Part shown: one piece after another, positions 36,450 through 45,715 of the stretch
Layout: every line of letters starts with the position of its first letter
Numbering within the stretch: position 1 is the first letter of the stretch
Source of the DNA: Spirochaetaceae bacterium bin103
GTDB lineage: Bacteria; Spirochaetota; Spirochaetia; SZUA-6; Bin103
Direction of reading: 5' to 3'
Assembly (NCBI GenBank): GCA_002238925.1
Contig: MPNH01000002.1
Span: 62,001-126,000 of the forward strand
DNA: 64,000 nt
Notes under the pieces: model-generated
Seen by the model: the letters and a program-made list of their open reading frames with translations, nothing else
What the model was told of the DNA's origin: nothing
Database searches by the model: none
Program-made: the position numbers and the translations under genes

Positions 36450-37390
36450 CAGACAGCGATTCGGTACTGCCCCGGCAGGGCCTGTTGACGAGACTGCGGC
36501 CGACACATGCGGGGCCAGTCCAGTCCACTAATGTGGTGGCGCCGATCGTCAGGGCGCTGATCCTGCTGGTGCTGATCGTGGTCGCGATGTTCCCGGTGTT
36601 CTGGTACATATCGCTGTCGCTGCGGCCCAATCCGGAGACGTTGGGCAAACATCCGACGCTGCTGCCGGTAACCTGGACGCTGGACAACTACCTGATGATA
36701 TTCGGCATCAACCTGGATACCGACCGCACCCAGACACTGCCGTTCAAGACGCTGGCGAGTTACATCAGGAACGGGATCATCATTACCGGCTCGGTGACGG
36801 TGCTGGCCGGCGTATTCGCAATATTGGCGGGCTACGCCTTTTCCCGATTCGAGTTTCCCGGCAAGAAGGTATTGCTGATTACCATTCTGAACACGCAGAT
36901 GTTCCCCTACATTGCGATCATCGTGCCCATCTACATGGTGTATCGGACGCTTGGCCTGGTCAACACCCACCTCGGTCTGATCCTCGCCGAGATGGGCTTG
37001 GTGTTGCCGTTTTCGATCTGGATGATGAAGGGATTCTGCGATACCGTGGACCGCGACCTGGAGGACGCGGCGTTCATCGAAGGCGCCACCAGTTTCCGGG
37101 TAATCTGGAGCATCGTGGTGCCGTTGATTGGTCCCGGCATCGCGGCCGTCTCCATTTTCTGCTTCCTGGCATCCTGGAACCACATGTTGTACGTGCTGCT
37201 GCTCGCCACCGACACCAGCACGATCACGGTGCCGTACGGCATCATGACCAGCTACGCCGGCGTATTCCAGTACACGTACGGGCTGCTGGCGGCCGGCATC
37301 GTGTTTACCACCGCACCCATCGTGCTGCTGTTCCTGTGGCTGCAGAAATACTATGTCTCCGGAATCACGGCCGGCGCGATCAAGGGCTGA
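36446..37390 (+). CDS. Carbohydrate ABC transporter permease, MalG type
   Basis: The 314-residue permease starts at GTG overlapping the previous stop. It has a cytoplasmic N-terminus of about 35 residues, helix one in ALILLVLIVVAMFPVFWYIS, FAILAGYAFSRFEFPGKK, the coupling loop VDRDLEDAAFIEGATSFR and the C-terminal FLWLQKYYVSGITAGAIKG typical of MalG. The frame is open long before 36446 but this is a shadow of the previous permease gene. A haloperoxidase-like gene starts 24 bases after its stop. Confidence 0.93.
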   Translation: MTDSDSVLPRQGLLTRLRPTHAGPVQSTNVVAPIVRALILLVLIVVAMFPVFWYISLSLRPNPETLGKHPTLLPVTWTLDNYLMIFGINLDTDRTQTLPFKTLASYIRNGIIITGSVTVLAGVFAILAGYAFSRFEFPGKKVLLITILNTQMFPYIAIIVPIYMVYRTLGLVNTHLGLILAEMGLVLPFSIWMMKGFCDTVDRDLEDAAFIEGATSFRVIWSIVVPLIGPGIAAVSIFCFLASWNHMLYVLLLATDTSTITVPYGIMTSYAGVFQYTYGLLAAGIVFTTAPIVLLFLWLQKYYVSGITAGAIKG

Positions 37391-37414
37391 ACGCCGAGCG
37401 GTGAGCACGGACCG

Positions 37415-39355
37415 ATGACGGCGCGCTGGAGGCGACTGGCCGTCGCGGCAGCATTGCTGGCAGCGGCCGTCAGCGTGCAGTCGCAAGAGCAGACGTCGTC
37501 CGTGGCCCGCTTGTGGAACGAGGCACTGCTGGACGCGATCCGGAACGACTATGCACGTCCGACCGTGCATGCGCGCAACCTGTTCCACGCGGCGATTGCC
37601 ATGTACGACGCATGGGCGGCGTTCGACGACACGGCGACCCCCTATCTGCTTGGCAGCACCGTCGGCGGGCTCGCCTGTCCGTTCGACGGCATGGACCCGC
37701 CGGCAGACGTGCGGGCGGCGCGGGAAGAGGCGATCGGCTACGCCATGTACCGCATTATCAGGGAGCGCTTCCGGGTGTCGCCGGGCGCGCGCAAGACACT
37801 GGCCCGCATCAATGCGCTGCTCGCTGCGCAGGGCCATGACCCGTCGTTCACGTCCACCGACTATGCGACCGGCTCGGCCGCCGCCCTCGGCAACCACATC
37901 GCCCGCTGCCTGCTCGAATTCGGCCTGCAGGACGGCTCCAACGAGTGGGACGGCTATGCAAACCGCTACTACCGGCCGGCCAATCCGCCGCTGAATCTCC
38001 TGCAGCCGGGCAACCCGGCGCTGATCGACCCCAACCGCTGGCAGCCGTTGACCCTGGAGGTGTACATCGACCAGGCCGGCAACGAATTCCCCGGCGCCAC
38101 GCCGCCGTTCATCAGCCCCGAATGGGGCGAGGTTACCCCGTTCGCGCTGTCCGACGCCGACCTTACCATCCGTGAGCGGGACGGCTACCGGTACCGGGTG
38201 TATCACGACCCCGGCGCCCCGCCCTACCTGGACCCCGGCGGCCGCTACCGGCAATCCGCGGCCTACCAGTGGGGCTTCGTGCTGGTGTCGATCTGGTCCT
38301 CCCACCTGGATCCGGCGGACGGCGTGCTGTGGGACATTTCACCGGCGTCGATCGGCAACCTCCCCTCGCTGCCGCGCCGTGTCGAGGCCTATCCGGCCTT
38401 TTTCGATCTGTTTGCAGGCGGCGACCCCGGCCGCGGACACGAGACGAACCCGCACACCGGCCGGCCGTACCTCCCCCAGTGGGTTCCCCGCGCCGACTAC
38501 GCGCGCGTGCTGGCCGAATTCTGGGCCGACGGCCCCGACTCGGAGACGCCGCCCGGCCACTGGTTCACGATCCTGAACTATGTCAACGACCACCCCGCCT
38601 TGAAGAAGCGGTTCCGCGGCCAGGGCCCGGAGCTGAGCGGCCTGGAATGGGACGTGAAGACCTACTTCGCCCTGGGAGGCGCCGTGCACGATGCCGCCAT
38701 CGCCGCCTGGGGCCTCAAGGGGTGGTACGACTACATTCGCCCCATTTCCGCCATCCGCGGCATGGCGGAGCGCGGCCAGAGTACCGACCCGGCCCTGCCG
38801 CGTTACGATCCGGCCGGGATCCCCCTGGTAGACGGCTTCGTCGAACTCGTTCGAGCGGGCGATGCACTGGCCGGCGCGCAGGCGGAGCATGTCGGCAAGG
38901 TGAAGCTGTATGCCTGGCGCGGACCGGGCGCCATCGAGCGGCCGGAATCCGACGTGGCAGGCGTCGGCTGGATCCTGGCCGAGAACTGGTGGCCTTACCA
39001 GCGGCCGTCGTTCGTCACCCCGCCGTTCGCCGGCTACGTGTCAGGACACTCGACCTACTCCCGCGCCGGCGCCGAAGTGCTGACCCTCGCGACCGGAGAC
39101 GCGTTCTTCCCCGGCGGAATCGGAGAGTTCCCGGCCCCGAAAAACGAGTTCCTGGTGTTCGAGGATGGCCCGAGCGTTGATCTGACGCTGCAGTGGGCCA
39201 CCTACCGGGACGCCGCCGACCAGTGCAGCCTGTCCCGCATCTGGGGCGGCATCCACCCTCCCGCCGACGACATCCCTGGACGCCTGATCGGAGAGCAGGT
39301 CGGCATCGCCGCCTTTCACCTTGCCGAACGGTACTTCACCGGGAATACCGAATAA
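37415..39355 (+). CDS. Secreted vanadium-dependent haloperoxidase-like protein (PAP2 superfamily)
   Basis: The 646-residue protein has a signal peptide (RRLAVAAALLAAAVSVQSQ) and the opening typical of bacterial haloperoxidase-related proteins: VARLWNEALLDAIRNDYARP and HARNLFHAAIAMYDAWAAF. The PAP2 active-site motifs are visible in order: YDYIRPISAIRG, the SGHS motif with His545 in YVSGHSTYSRAGA, and the Arg/His motif with His614 in SRIWGGIHPPADD. These are the residues that bind vanadate or phosphate. Family members oxidise halides with H2O2, while relatives are acid phosphatases, so halogenation is not proven. It is 24 bases downstream of an importer operon and ends five bases from a convergent CRTAC1 gene. 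Confidence 0.88.
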   Translation: MTARWRRLAVAAALLAAAVSVQSQEQTSSVARLWNEALLDAIRNDYARPTVHARNLFHAAIAMYDAWAAFDDTATPYLLGSTVGGLACPFDGMDPPADVRAAREEAIGYAMYRIIRERFRVSPGARKTLARINALLAAQGHDPSFTSTDYATGSAAALGNHIARCLLEFGLQDGSNEWDGYANRYYRPANPPLNLLQPGNPALIDPNRWQPLTLEVYIDQAGNEFPGATPPFISPEWGEVTPFALSDADLTIRERDGYRYRVYHDPGAPPYLDPGGRYRQSAAYQWGFVLVSIWSSHLDPADGVLWDISPASIGNLPSLPRRVEAYPAFFDLFAGGDPGRGHETNPHTGRPYLPQWVPRADYARVLAEFWADGPDSETPPGHWFTILNYVNDHPALKKRFRGQGPELSGLEWDVKTYFALGGAVHDAAIAAWGLKGWYDYIRPISAIRGMAERGQSTDPALPRYDPAGIPLVDGFVELVRAGDALAGAQAEHVGKVKLYAWRGPGAIERPESDVAGVGWILAENWWPYQRPSFVTPPFAGYVSGHSTYSRAGAEVLTLATGDAFFPGGIGEFPAPKNEFLVFEDGPSVDLTLQWATYRDAADQCSLSRIWGGIHPPADDIPGRLIGEQVGIAAFHLAERYFTGNTE

Positions 39356-39359
39356 TCGG

Positions 39360-41135
39360 TCAGGGGGCGGCGGATTCCGGGGCGGCCGGGCGCCGAATCT
39401 CCAGCAGGGAACCGACCGGGGGATTGTCGATGCGGGAGGCGGCGCCATCGGGCCAGATCACCTCCAGACGCTGCACGTCGCTGCCGGTGGCATCGCCGAG
39501 GCCGAAATGGACGCGGGCCGGCAGGCTGGACAGGTAGCCGCTGCTGGCGCGCATCTCGCGAACGTAACGCCCATCGGAGGTGTGCAGCCGTAGCAGAGCG
39601 CCGATGGCGCGGCTGTTGAGCGAGCCCTCCCAGTGCAGCTCCACTTGCAGCGCCGCGCCGCCGCACAGCCGGTTCTCGAACAGCACCGACGGCTCTGCAA
39701 AGTTGTTCACCACGACATCCAGGTCGCCGTCATTGTCCAGGTCCGCGAAACTCATGCCGCGCCCGCCCTCGGTGGCCCCGAGGCCCCACTCCGGCGCCGG
39801 CGTGAAGTGCCCGGTGCCGTCGTTACGCAACGCCTGGTTCTCCTCGACCAGCTCATCTCCCGGCAAGTCGCCGAACAGGCCCTCGTTGATCATGCCGTTG
39901 ACCACGTACAGGTCGAGCGCGCCGTCGTTGTCCAGGTCGCCAAACTGCACCGACCAGCTCCAACCGGTGGCGTCCACGCCGCGCGCGCCGCCTTCGTCCA
40001 CAAACACCGGCGGGTCGCCGCGGCGAAACTGCAGCGTGTTGGCGACGAACTGCACGCCGTCGTCGGCCTGCATCGAGCCCTTTCCCTCCAGCGGCGGGGT
40101 CCAGACCGGGTCTTCCTGGTACGGCTTCATGTCGATGCCGATAATCTCGAAGCGGCCGTCGTTGTCGGCGTCGCCCTCGGCGAAGCCCATGGTGTTGGCG
40201 GTGGTGCGCTCGAACGGCGCGGCGTCGATCCAACCCTCCGGTTTGTTGAGAAACGCCTCGTCCGGGGTGGCGAAGTCATTGCCGACCAGGATGTCGCGCC
40301 GCCCGTCGCCGTCCAGGTCGGTGAGCAGGACCGCCAGCGCCTGGGCATGCGAGACCAGGAGGTCCGGCTTCAGCGCGCCGCCCTCGTTGGTGAACAGGAA
40401 CACGCCGCCGCCGGACGGCGTGCCGAAGCCGCGCGCCATCAGTTCGGCGTTGTAGGATGCCCCCACCATGTCCAGATCGGTGTCGCCGTCCAGGTCGGCC
40501 CAGGCGATCGAATAGGGGTTGTACCGTCCGACGAACTGCCGCGGCGGAACCTGCCGGAGGGCGGGCTCCGCGCGACCGGCATCAAGGCGCCACAGCGAAG
40601 GCCGGTTGCCGGCGTGGGTAAACACCAGGTCGAGCCGGCCGTCGCCGTCCACGTCCACCGCGTTGACCGCGCGGCTGCCGTCCACGTCCAGGGCCTCCTT
40701 GCGAAACTGCAGGCCGCCCTGGTTCCAGAGCACGGCCGGCGGCGCGTGCATGCCCGCCAGCGCGATGTCGATGCGGCTGTCGCCGTCGAGATCGGCCAGC
40801 GCAACGCCCGCCCCGTTGGCCACGAAAAACACCAACTCTTCCTGGTTGCTGCGGGTGATATGGGGCAGCGGGTGTGCAACGAACGCGCCCGTGCACGCGC
40901 CGGCGCTCGGTGCAAACGGCTGAGCCGAAACGTCCACCGGCACCACCGGCGCCTGCGCATACCCGCCGGCACACGCAACCAGCAAGACCGCCGCCCGAGC
41001 CACAGCCGCGATGAAGGGTTCGCAGATTCTCTCGACGACTCTCTCGACCGTGCACGGACCGACAGGGGCCGCTTGTGCGGTGCGCACTACCGGCAAGCCA
41101 CGGCCTGCCGGCGTTGGTATCCCGGACACGTCCAC
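39360..41135 (-). CDS. CRTAC1-type FG-GAP/VCBS repeat protein with ASPIC/UnbV C-terminus, exported
   Basis: The open frame encodes 591 residues from GTG at 41135. A hydrophobic leader ending in a possible lipobox (AAVLLVAC, cysteine about residue 55) suggests a shorter true start, for instance GTG at 41003. The mature part is a beta-propeller of FG-GAP/VCBS calcium-binding repeats: ALADLDGDSRIDIALAG, AVDVDGDGRLDLVFTHAG, AWADLDGDTDLDMVGAS, LTDLDGDGRRDILVGNDF, GDADNDGRFEIIG, FGDLDNDGALDLYVVNG and FADLDNDGDLDVVVNNF. It ends in an ASPIC/UnbV-like domain (ALQVELHWEG to VIWPDGAASRID). Such proteins are extracellular and calcium-binding. It converges on the haloperoxidase gene with a five-base gap. 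Confidence 0.9.
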   Translation of the reverse strand: MDVSGIPTPAGRGLPVVRTAQAAPVGPCTVERVVERICEPFIAAVARAAVLLVACAGGYAQAPVVPVDVSAQPFAPSAGACTGAFVAHPLPHITRSNQEELVFFVANGAGVALADLDGDSRIDIALAGMHAPPAVLWNQGGLQFRKEALDVDGSRAVNAVDVDGDGRLDLVFTHAGNRPSLWRLDAGRAEPALRQVPPRQFVGRYNPYSIAWADLDGDTDLDMVGASYNAELMARGFGTPSGGGVFLFTNEGGALKPDLLVSHAQALAVLLTDLDGDGRRDILVGNDFATPDEAFLNKPEGWIDAAPFERTTANTMGFAEGDADNDGRFEIIGIDMKPYQEDPVWTPPLEGKGSMQADDGVQFVANTLQFRRGDPPVFVDEGGARGVDATGWSWSVQFGDLDNDGALDLYVVNGMINEGLFGDLPGDELVEENQALRNDGTGHFTPAPEWGLGATEGGRGMSFADLDNDGDLDVVVNNFAEPSVLFENRLCGGAALQVELHWEGSLNSRAIGALLRLHTSDGRYVREMRASSGYLSSLPARVHFGLGDATGSDVQRLEVIWPDGAASRIDNPPVGSLLEIRRPAAPESAAP

Positions 41136-41229
41136 CGTAACAGGTTCGACCTACGCATCAGACCGTTTCCTTATCACCCTCGCCACAACAGCGCATCGAC
41201 GCGGCACGGTATTCCTTGGGAGCTTGGGG

Positions 41230-42829
41230 CTACATCCCCCAGACCGTGACCGGCACGCCAGCTTCCGACGGCGTGCGGCGGAATATCTTTTCCGCCCAGG
41301 GGCGGTCCGGCGTGCGGTCGAATACGATCAGGTGTCCTGCCTCCGCCCCGCAACGGTCCATGTAGCCGCGGGTCTGCTCCACCCCCTCGGCGATGGTCCG
41401 CTCCAATCCCTTGCGCAGCACCTTGCACTCCACCACGAAGCGGCACTCGCCCCCGCCCTGCGGCCACACGATCAGCAGGTCGGTACGCCCGCGCCCGAGC
41501 GCATACTCCCGCTCGATGCGCCCGCCGCCGTTCACCACCCGCTGCAGGTGCGCCTGCAGCAGCAACTGCGGGCCGGCCTCATGGTATTGCTCGAAGCGCT
41601 GCACCCAGTGCTCGGAGTGCTCGCGGAAGAACTCCTGAAACGCCGCGAGCAGCCCCTCGACATCCAGCCCTTCGTCCGCGTCCAGGTACCACGCCATTTG
41701 CTGCGGCAGCGTCTCCTGCACCGCGTAGTTCAGATGCCGCGGCACCACTTCCGCGTAGATCGGGTTGGTGATGCGCGGCGGGCCGCCGTCCGCCTGCGCC
41801 ACCAGCCCCAGGTCGCGCACGTAGGCCAAGTCCTCGTCCGAGCACGCGGATCTCCGCCGCACCGGTCAGAATCGGCTCCACCACGCGCCGCACGCGCTCC
41901 TCGCGCAACTTGTGCGCCAGGTCGTCGATGTGCGTGTCGCGGCGCAGGATCAGCCGCTCCTGCGCCGCCAGAATCGCGTCCGCCGTGATCGGGCGCGCGC
42001 GGTTACGCCCCGGCTCATGACGGAAGCAGGCGTCGTAGCACAGCGCGTTCACCAGCCACGGCTGGCCGGCGGTGCGCGTGCGAATCAACGCCTTCGCCGC
42101 CTCCGTGAACGCCTGCCCGGTCGCGTCGGTGTGCTGCGTCAACAGGGCCCGTGTCTCCCGCTCCGAGAAGTCGCCCAGCCGCAGCGATTCCGACTTGATG
42201 TTGAACGCGCTGCCGCCGAGCACCAGCCGGTCCTCGGCGGTCGAGTGGATGCAGTAGTCGCGCACGTCCCGCACGCCGCACAGGATGATGCTGTGCGGGA
42301 AGCGCGCCGGGCGGTCGACGTAGCCAGTACGCAACTGCCGCAGCACCGCCAGCAAGGTGTCCCCTACCAACGCGTCGATTTCATCGATCAGCAGCACCAG
42401 TGGCCGCGGATCGGCCATACACCAGCGCAGCAGCGCATGACGCAACGCTTGCCCCGGCCCGACGCGCTCCAGTAGCGCCGGCCAAAGGTCCTCAAGGGTG
42501 TCGTCGCCCAGTGTCACGCTCGCCTGGAGGACCAATTCGGCAAGCACGGTGCGCATGCCCTCCGCCACGTTCTCGCGCATCGCCTGGCCACCCTCGACGT
42601 TGGCGTACAGGCAGCGGAAATCGCCGGCCGCGCCGCCGTTCAGCAGATCCCGCAGCGCCAACAGCGCCGAGGTCTTGCCGGTCTGCCGCGGCGCGTGCAG
42701 CACGAAGTACTTCTTGTCCCGGATCAATCCGAGCACCGCGTCGAGATCGATCCGTTCCAGCGGCGGGATGCAGTAGTGGTCCGCGGCCACAACGGGCCCC
42801 TCCGTGTTGAACTTGCGCACGGTCGCCAT
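41230..42829 (-). pseudogene. P-loop ATPase with C-terminal PD-(D/E)xK nuclease-like domain, split by a one-base frameshift
   Basis: The N-terminal frame (42829 to about 41846) has Walker A LHAPRQTGKTSALLALRD, Walker B LVLLIDEIDALVGD, and FSIILCG-like sensor sequence HSIILCGVRDVRDY. The C-terminal frame (about 41845 to 41230) continues the same protein with DEDLAYVRDLGLV, a YAEVVPRHLNYAVQETLP segment and a nuclease-like core: GRGRTDLLIVWP, then CRFVVECKVLRKG (Asp, Glu-x-Lys). Removing one base at about 41845 joins the frames into AAEIRCSDEDLAYVRDLG, as expected. The ATG at 42829 starts MATVRKFNTEGPVV. Such AAA proteins are common, of unclear role, and perhaps mobile or conflict-related. The shift may be an assembly error or real inactivation. 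Confidence 0.8.
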
Positions 42830-43085
42830 CGTCGCAGAGTACGGCTCGGCTGTCATCCTGGCCATCAACGCCATTAACCCGCTACCCGGAGCCCCCACCG
42901 AGCGAGCTGCATCTCTCGTCCTCGTGGGTCACGCGGCCTTGGTCGTCCACCAACCGCGACCGCCAGCGGTCGTGAGCCGGGTGATGCTTCTGATAGCAGA
43001 TCAACTGCGTGCCCGCGTCGCACACACGGGCGGGCCGGTGGGCCGGAAGCGACGCTGCGCCTCCGGCCTCACCCGAGCAAAACGA

Positions 43086-44702
43086 CTACTGGAAGTCGTC
43101 GTAGGTCTTCTGCATTACCTCCAGGTAGTGGGCCAGGCGCAGGCCTTCGAAGCCCTGCACGTAGGAGTCCCACTCGGTCTCGATGTCGCGCTGGCCGGTG
43201 ATGAACGCCACGGTGTTCTGCTCCACGTAGTTCTGGATCTCCACCTGCAACTGCGCGGTCAGTTGCGCGTCCTCCGGCGAGAAGTACATCGACGCCGGCA
43301 CCACCTCGGCGGGCACGTGGTCGATGTACTTGTCCGACTCCACCACCAGGAAGCGCTCGTAGCCCAGGCGCGTCATGATGTCCTGGCTGGCGGCCCAACT
43401 GTTGAACAGGGCCTTGTGCCAGAACCGGAACTCGGTGTGCCACTTGTAGTTGGTCACCTCGCTCATGGGCGGCGGCGGCAGCTTGATGTAGACGGCGGGC
43501 TCGCCGTCGAGACCGCGGTCGTCCGGGCCGGCCCAGTCCCAGTAGAAGCCTTCCGACTCCGGCCCGCGCAGCCCGGACCCCATCTCCAGGGTGCCCTCGG
43601 TGGTGTAGAACCAGTTGGCCAGTTCCATGGCGCGCTGCTGCACCTCTTCGCTCGCCTTGTTGGTGATGGCGAAGCGGCCGAAGTTGGGCATGTAGGGCCG
43701 GTAGGCGGTCAACTGCACGCCGCCCGGGCCGCGCAGCGGCGGCACCACGCGGTACTGCTGCCAGATGCCCTCCTCCTGCGCCCCCATCAGGGCGTGGCCG
43801 GCGGCGTAGGCGCCGACGATCAGGTCGTCCGGCCGGTTGGCCAGCGCGCGCAGGGTATCGCCCGAATTGGTGAACGCCTCGCTGTCGATCAGGCCGCTGG
43901 TGTACAGGCGGTTGATCCAGCGCAGGCCGTCGCGCCACTCCGGCTTGTCGGGCGTGAAGATGATGGTGCCGTTGTCGGCGGTCAGGAAGCGCTGCCCGTC
44001 GGTGTATATGAATGCCGACATCAGGAAGTCCTGCACGTCGGCGGACCAGGTGTTGACCGCGCCGGTCAGCGGAATCTCGTCCTGCTTGCCGTTGCCGTTG
44101 GGATCGTTGTCCCGAAACGCCGTCAGCACCGCCTCGTATTCGTCGGTGGTGCCGGGCATGTCCAGACCCAGCTTGTCCAGCCAGGTGGTGTTGATCCAGT
44201 GCTTCTGATTCACGCTGCAGTGATAGCACTCCTCCACCGCCGGGATGCTGTAGATGTTGCCGTCCGGCGTCACCATCCACTTCTGCAGCACCGGCAGAAT
44301 CTCCCACGCCTTCTCGATGTCCGGCCCGTGGTTGGCGATCAGGTCGTTGAGCGGAATCAGCACCCCCTGGGCGCCGTATTTCATCTGGTCGGCCGGGCTG
44401 AACTGGCCGTCGAAGAATATGTCGGGATAGGTACCGCTCGCGAGCAGCAGGTTCTGCTTCTCCAGGCGCGCCTCGCCCGGCACGACTGTGAGATCGAAGC
44501 TGACGTCGAACTTCTCCTGCAGGTAGTCGGTATACCGGTTCTCACCCGGAGCCATCGACTGCTGCCGCTCTCCCAGGGTGATGAACATACTCATCACCAG
44601 CGGGGCGTCCCCGGCCGCCCCGGCCTCCCCTTCCGCGCCGGCCGCCGCGTATGCGGCCGCGACAAGGAACAGTGTCAACGAAATACACGAGATCTTTCTC
44701 AT
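43086..44702 (-). CDS. Extracellular solute-binding protein, LplA-like (large CUT1 type)
   Basis: The 538-residue exported protein begins MRKISCISLTLFLVAAAYAA with AGAEGEAGAAGDAP after the leader. The length and features match LplA/YtcQ-type proteins of complex-carbohydrate importers: ENRYTDYLQEKFDVSF, LASGTYPDIFFDGQFSPADQM, a VTPDGNIYSIPAVEE segment, WLDKLGLDMPGTTDEYEAVL and DNDPNGNGKQDEIPLTGAV. The last is a calcium-loop-like DPNGNGKQDE signature shared by this group. ATG at 44702 has GGAGGTGAC upstream. The permease genes lie 80 bases upstream, so this is the last gene of the unit. Family members import oligosaccharides such as polygalacturonate fragments or N-glycans. Confidence 0.93.
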   Translation of the reverse strand: MRKISCISLTLFLVAAAYAAAGAEGEAGAAGDAPLVMSMFITLGERQQSMAPGENRYTDYLQEKFDVSFDLTVVPGEARLEKQNLLLASGTYPDIFFDGQFSPADQMKYGAQGVLIPLNDLIANHGPDIEKAWEILPVLQKWMVTPDGNIYSIPAVEECYHCSVNQKHWINTTWLDKLGLDMPGTTDEYEAVLTAFRDNDPNGNGKQDEIPLTGAVNTWSADVQDFLMSAFIYTDGQRFLTADNGTIIFTPDKPEWRDGLRWINRLYTSGLIDSEAFTNSGDTLRALANRPDDLIVGAYAAGHALMGAQEEGIWQQYRVVPPLRGPGGVQLTAYRPYMPNFGRFAITNKASEEVQQRAMELANWFYTTEGTLEMGSGLRGPESEGFYWDWAGPDDRGLDGEPAVYIKLPPPPMSEVTNYKWHTEFRFWHKALFNSWAASQDIMTRLGYERFLVVESDKYIDHVPAEVVPASMYFSPEDAQLTAQLQVEIQNYVEQNTVAFITGQRDIETEWDSYVQGFEGLRLAHYLEVMQKTYDDFQ

Positions 44703-44782
44703 CGTGTCACCTCCAAAGGTGAATTGCACCGGCCATCACGGCCGATGCCCGTAAGCCCCTGATGCCCGCCTCGATGCGGACC

Positions 44783-45715
44783 TCAGCCCTTGAGAGAACC
44801 GATCATTATTCCTTTTATGAAGTACCGTTGCACGAACGGATACAGCGCCAGCACCGGGGCGCTTGCCACCACGATGAGGGAGAACTTCATCAGGTCGGCG
44901 AGCCCCTGGCGCATCAACTCTTCGCTTACCTCGACCGCCATTTCCTGGGTCTGATTCAGAATCAGGATGTTGCGCAGCACGATCTGCAGCGGATACAACC
45001 GCTCGCTGCTCAGGAACATCAGCGCGTGGAAGTAGCGGTTCCAATGCGCAACCGCGTACATCAGCGTGAGCACCGCGACGATCGGCTTGGACAGCGGCAG
45101 CACCACCGCCCACACGAAGTAGGTGTCGCGGCAGCCGTCGATCGACGCCGCCTCCGCCAGCTCGTCGGGAATGGAAGTCTGGAAGTAGGTGCGGGCGATG
45201 ATCACGAACCACACCACCAGCGCCTCCGGCAGCAGCATCGCCCAGCGCGTGTTCATCAGGCCGAGCTTGAGCACCACCAGGTAGAGCGGGATCAGTCCGC
45301 CGCTGAACAGCATCGTGAACACCAGGGTCATCATCAGGAAGTTGCGCCCGAAGAAGTCCGAGCGCGACAGCGGAAACGCGATGCACACCGTCAGCACCAC
45401 GTTGATGATGGTGCCGAAGAAGGTGTAGACGGCGCTGTTGGCGTAGCCGATCAACACCGACCGGTGCTCGAACACCGCCTGGTAGCCGAGCAGCGAGGGT
45501 TCGACCGGCAGCAGCCACACCCGGCCGCCGATCACCGCGCTGGTGGAGCTGAATGACGCGCTCACGATGAAGATGAGCGGGTACAGCACCGAGATCAGCA
45601 CGAAGGTCAGGAAGATCACGACCAGCGTCAGGAACACGCGATCGACGCGCGACTCCCGGATTCTCATGCGCCGGCGCGGCAACGCGCGGCCCGTCTGCTC
45701 GACCGTTCCTACCAT
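44783..45715 (-). CDS. ABC transporter permease, LplC/YtcP type (MalG-like)
   Basis: The 310-residue permease from ATG at 45715 overlaps the end of the preceding permease gene by seven bases. It has helix one VVIFLTFVLISVLYPLIFIV then SASFSSTSAVIGGRVWLLP, a feature of LplC proteins (SF-S-x-x-x-x-V-x-x-G-x-V-x-L-x-P). It also shows FPLSRSDFFGRN, MLFSGGLIPLYLVV, the coupling loop IPDELAEAASIDGCRDTYF and a C-terminal QRYFIKGIMIGSLKG. It partners the LplB-type permease and the large binding protein. Confidence 0.94.
   Translation of the reverse strand: MVGTVEQTGRALPRRRMRIRESRVDRVFLTLVVIFLTFVLISVLYPLIFIVSASFSSTSAVIGGRVWLLPVEPSLLGYQAVFEHRSVLIGYANSAVYTFFGTIINVVLTVCIAFPLSRSDFFGRNFLMMTLVFTMLFSGGLIPLYLVVLKLGLMNTRWAMLLPEALVVWFVIIARTYFQTSIPDELAEAASIDGCRDTYFVWAVVLPLSKPIVAVLTLMYAVAHWNRYFHALMFLSSERLYPLQIVLRNILILNQTQEMAVEVSEELMRQGLADLMKFSLIVVASAPVLALYPFVQRYFIKGIMIGSLKG

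Noticed and set aside
42804..44762. 652-codon plus-strand frame
   Set aside because: Antisense to the LplA-like binding protein gene, which has a strong ribosome site and leader peptide.
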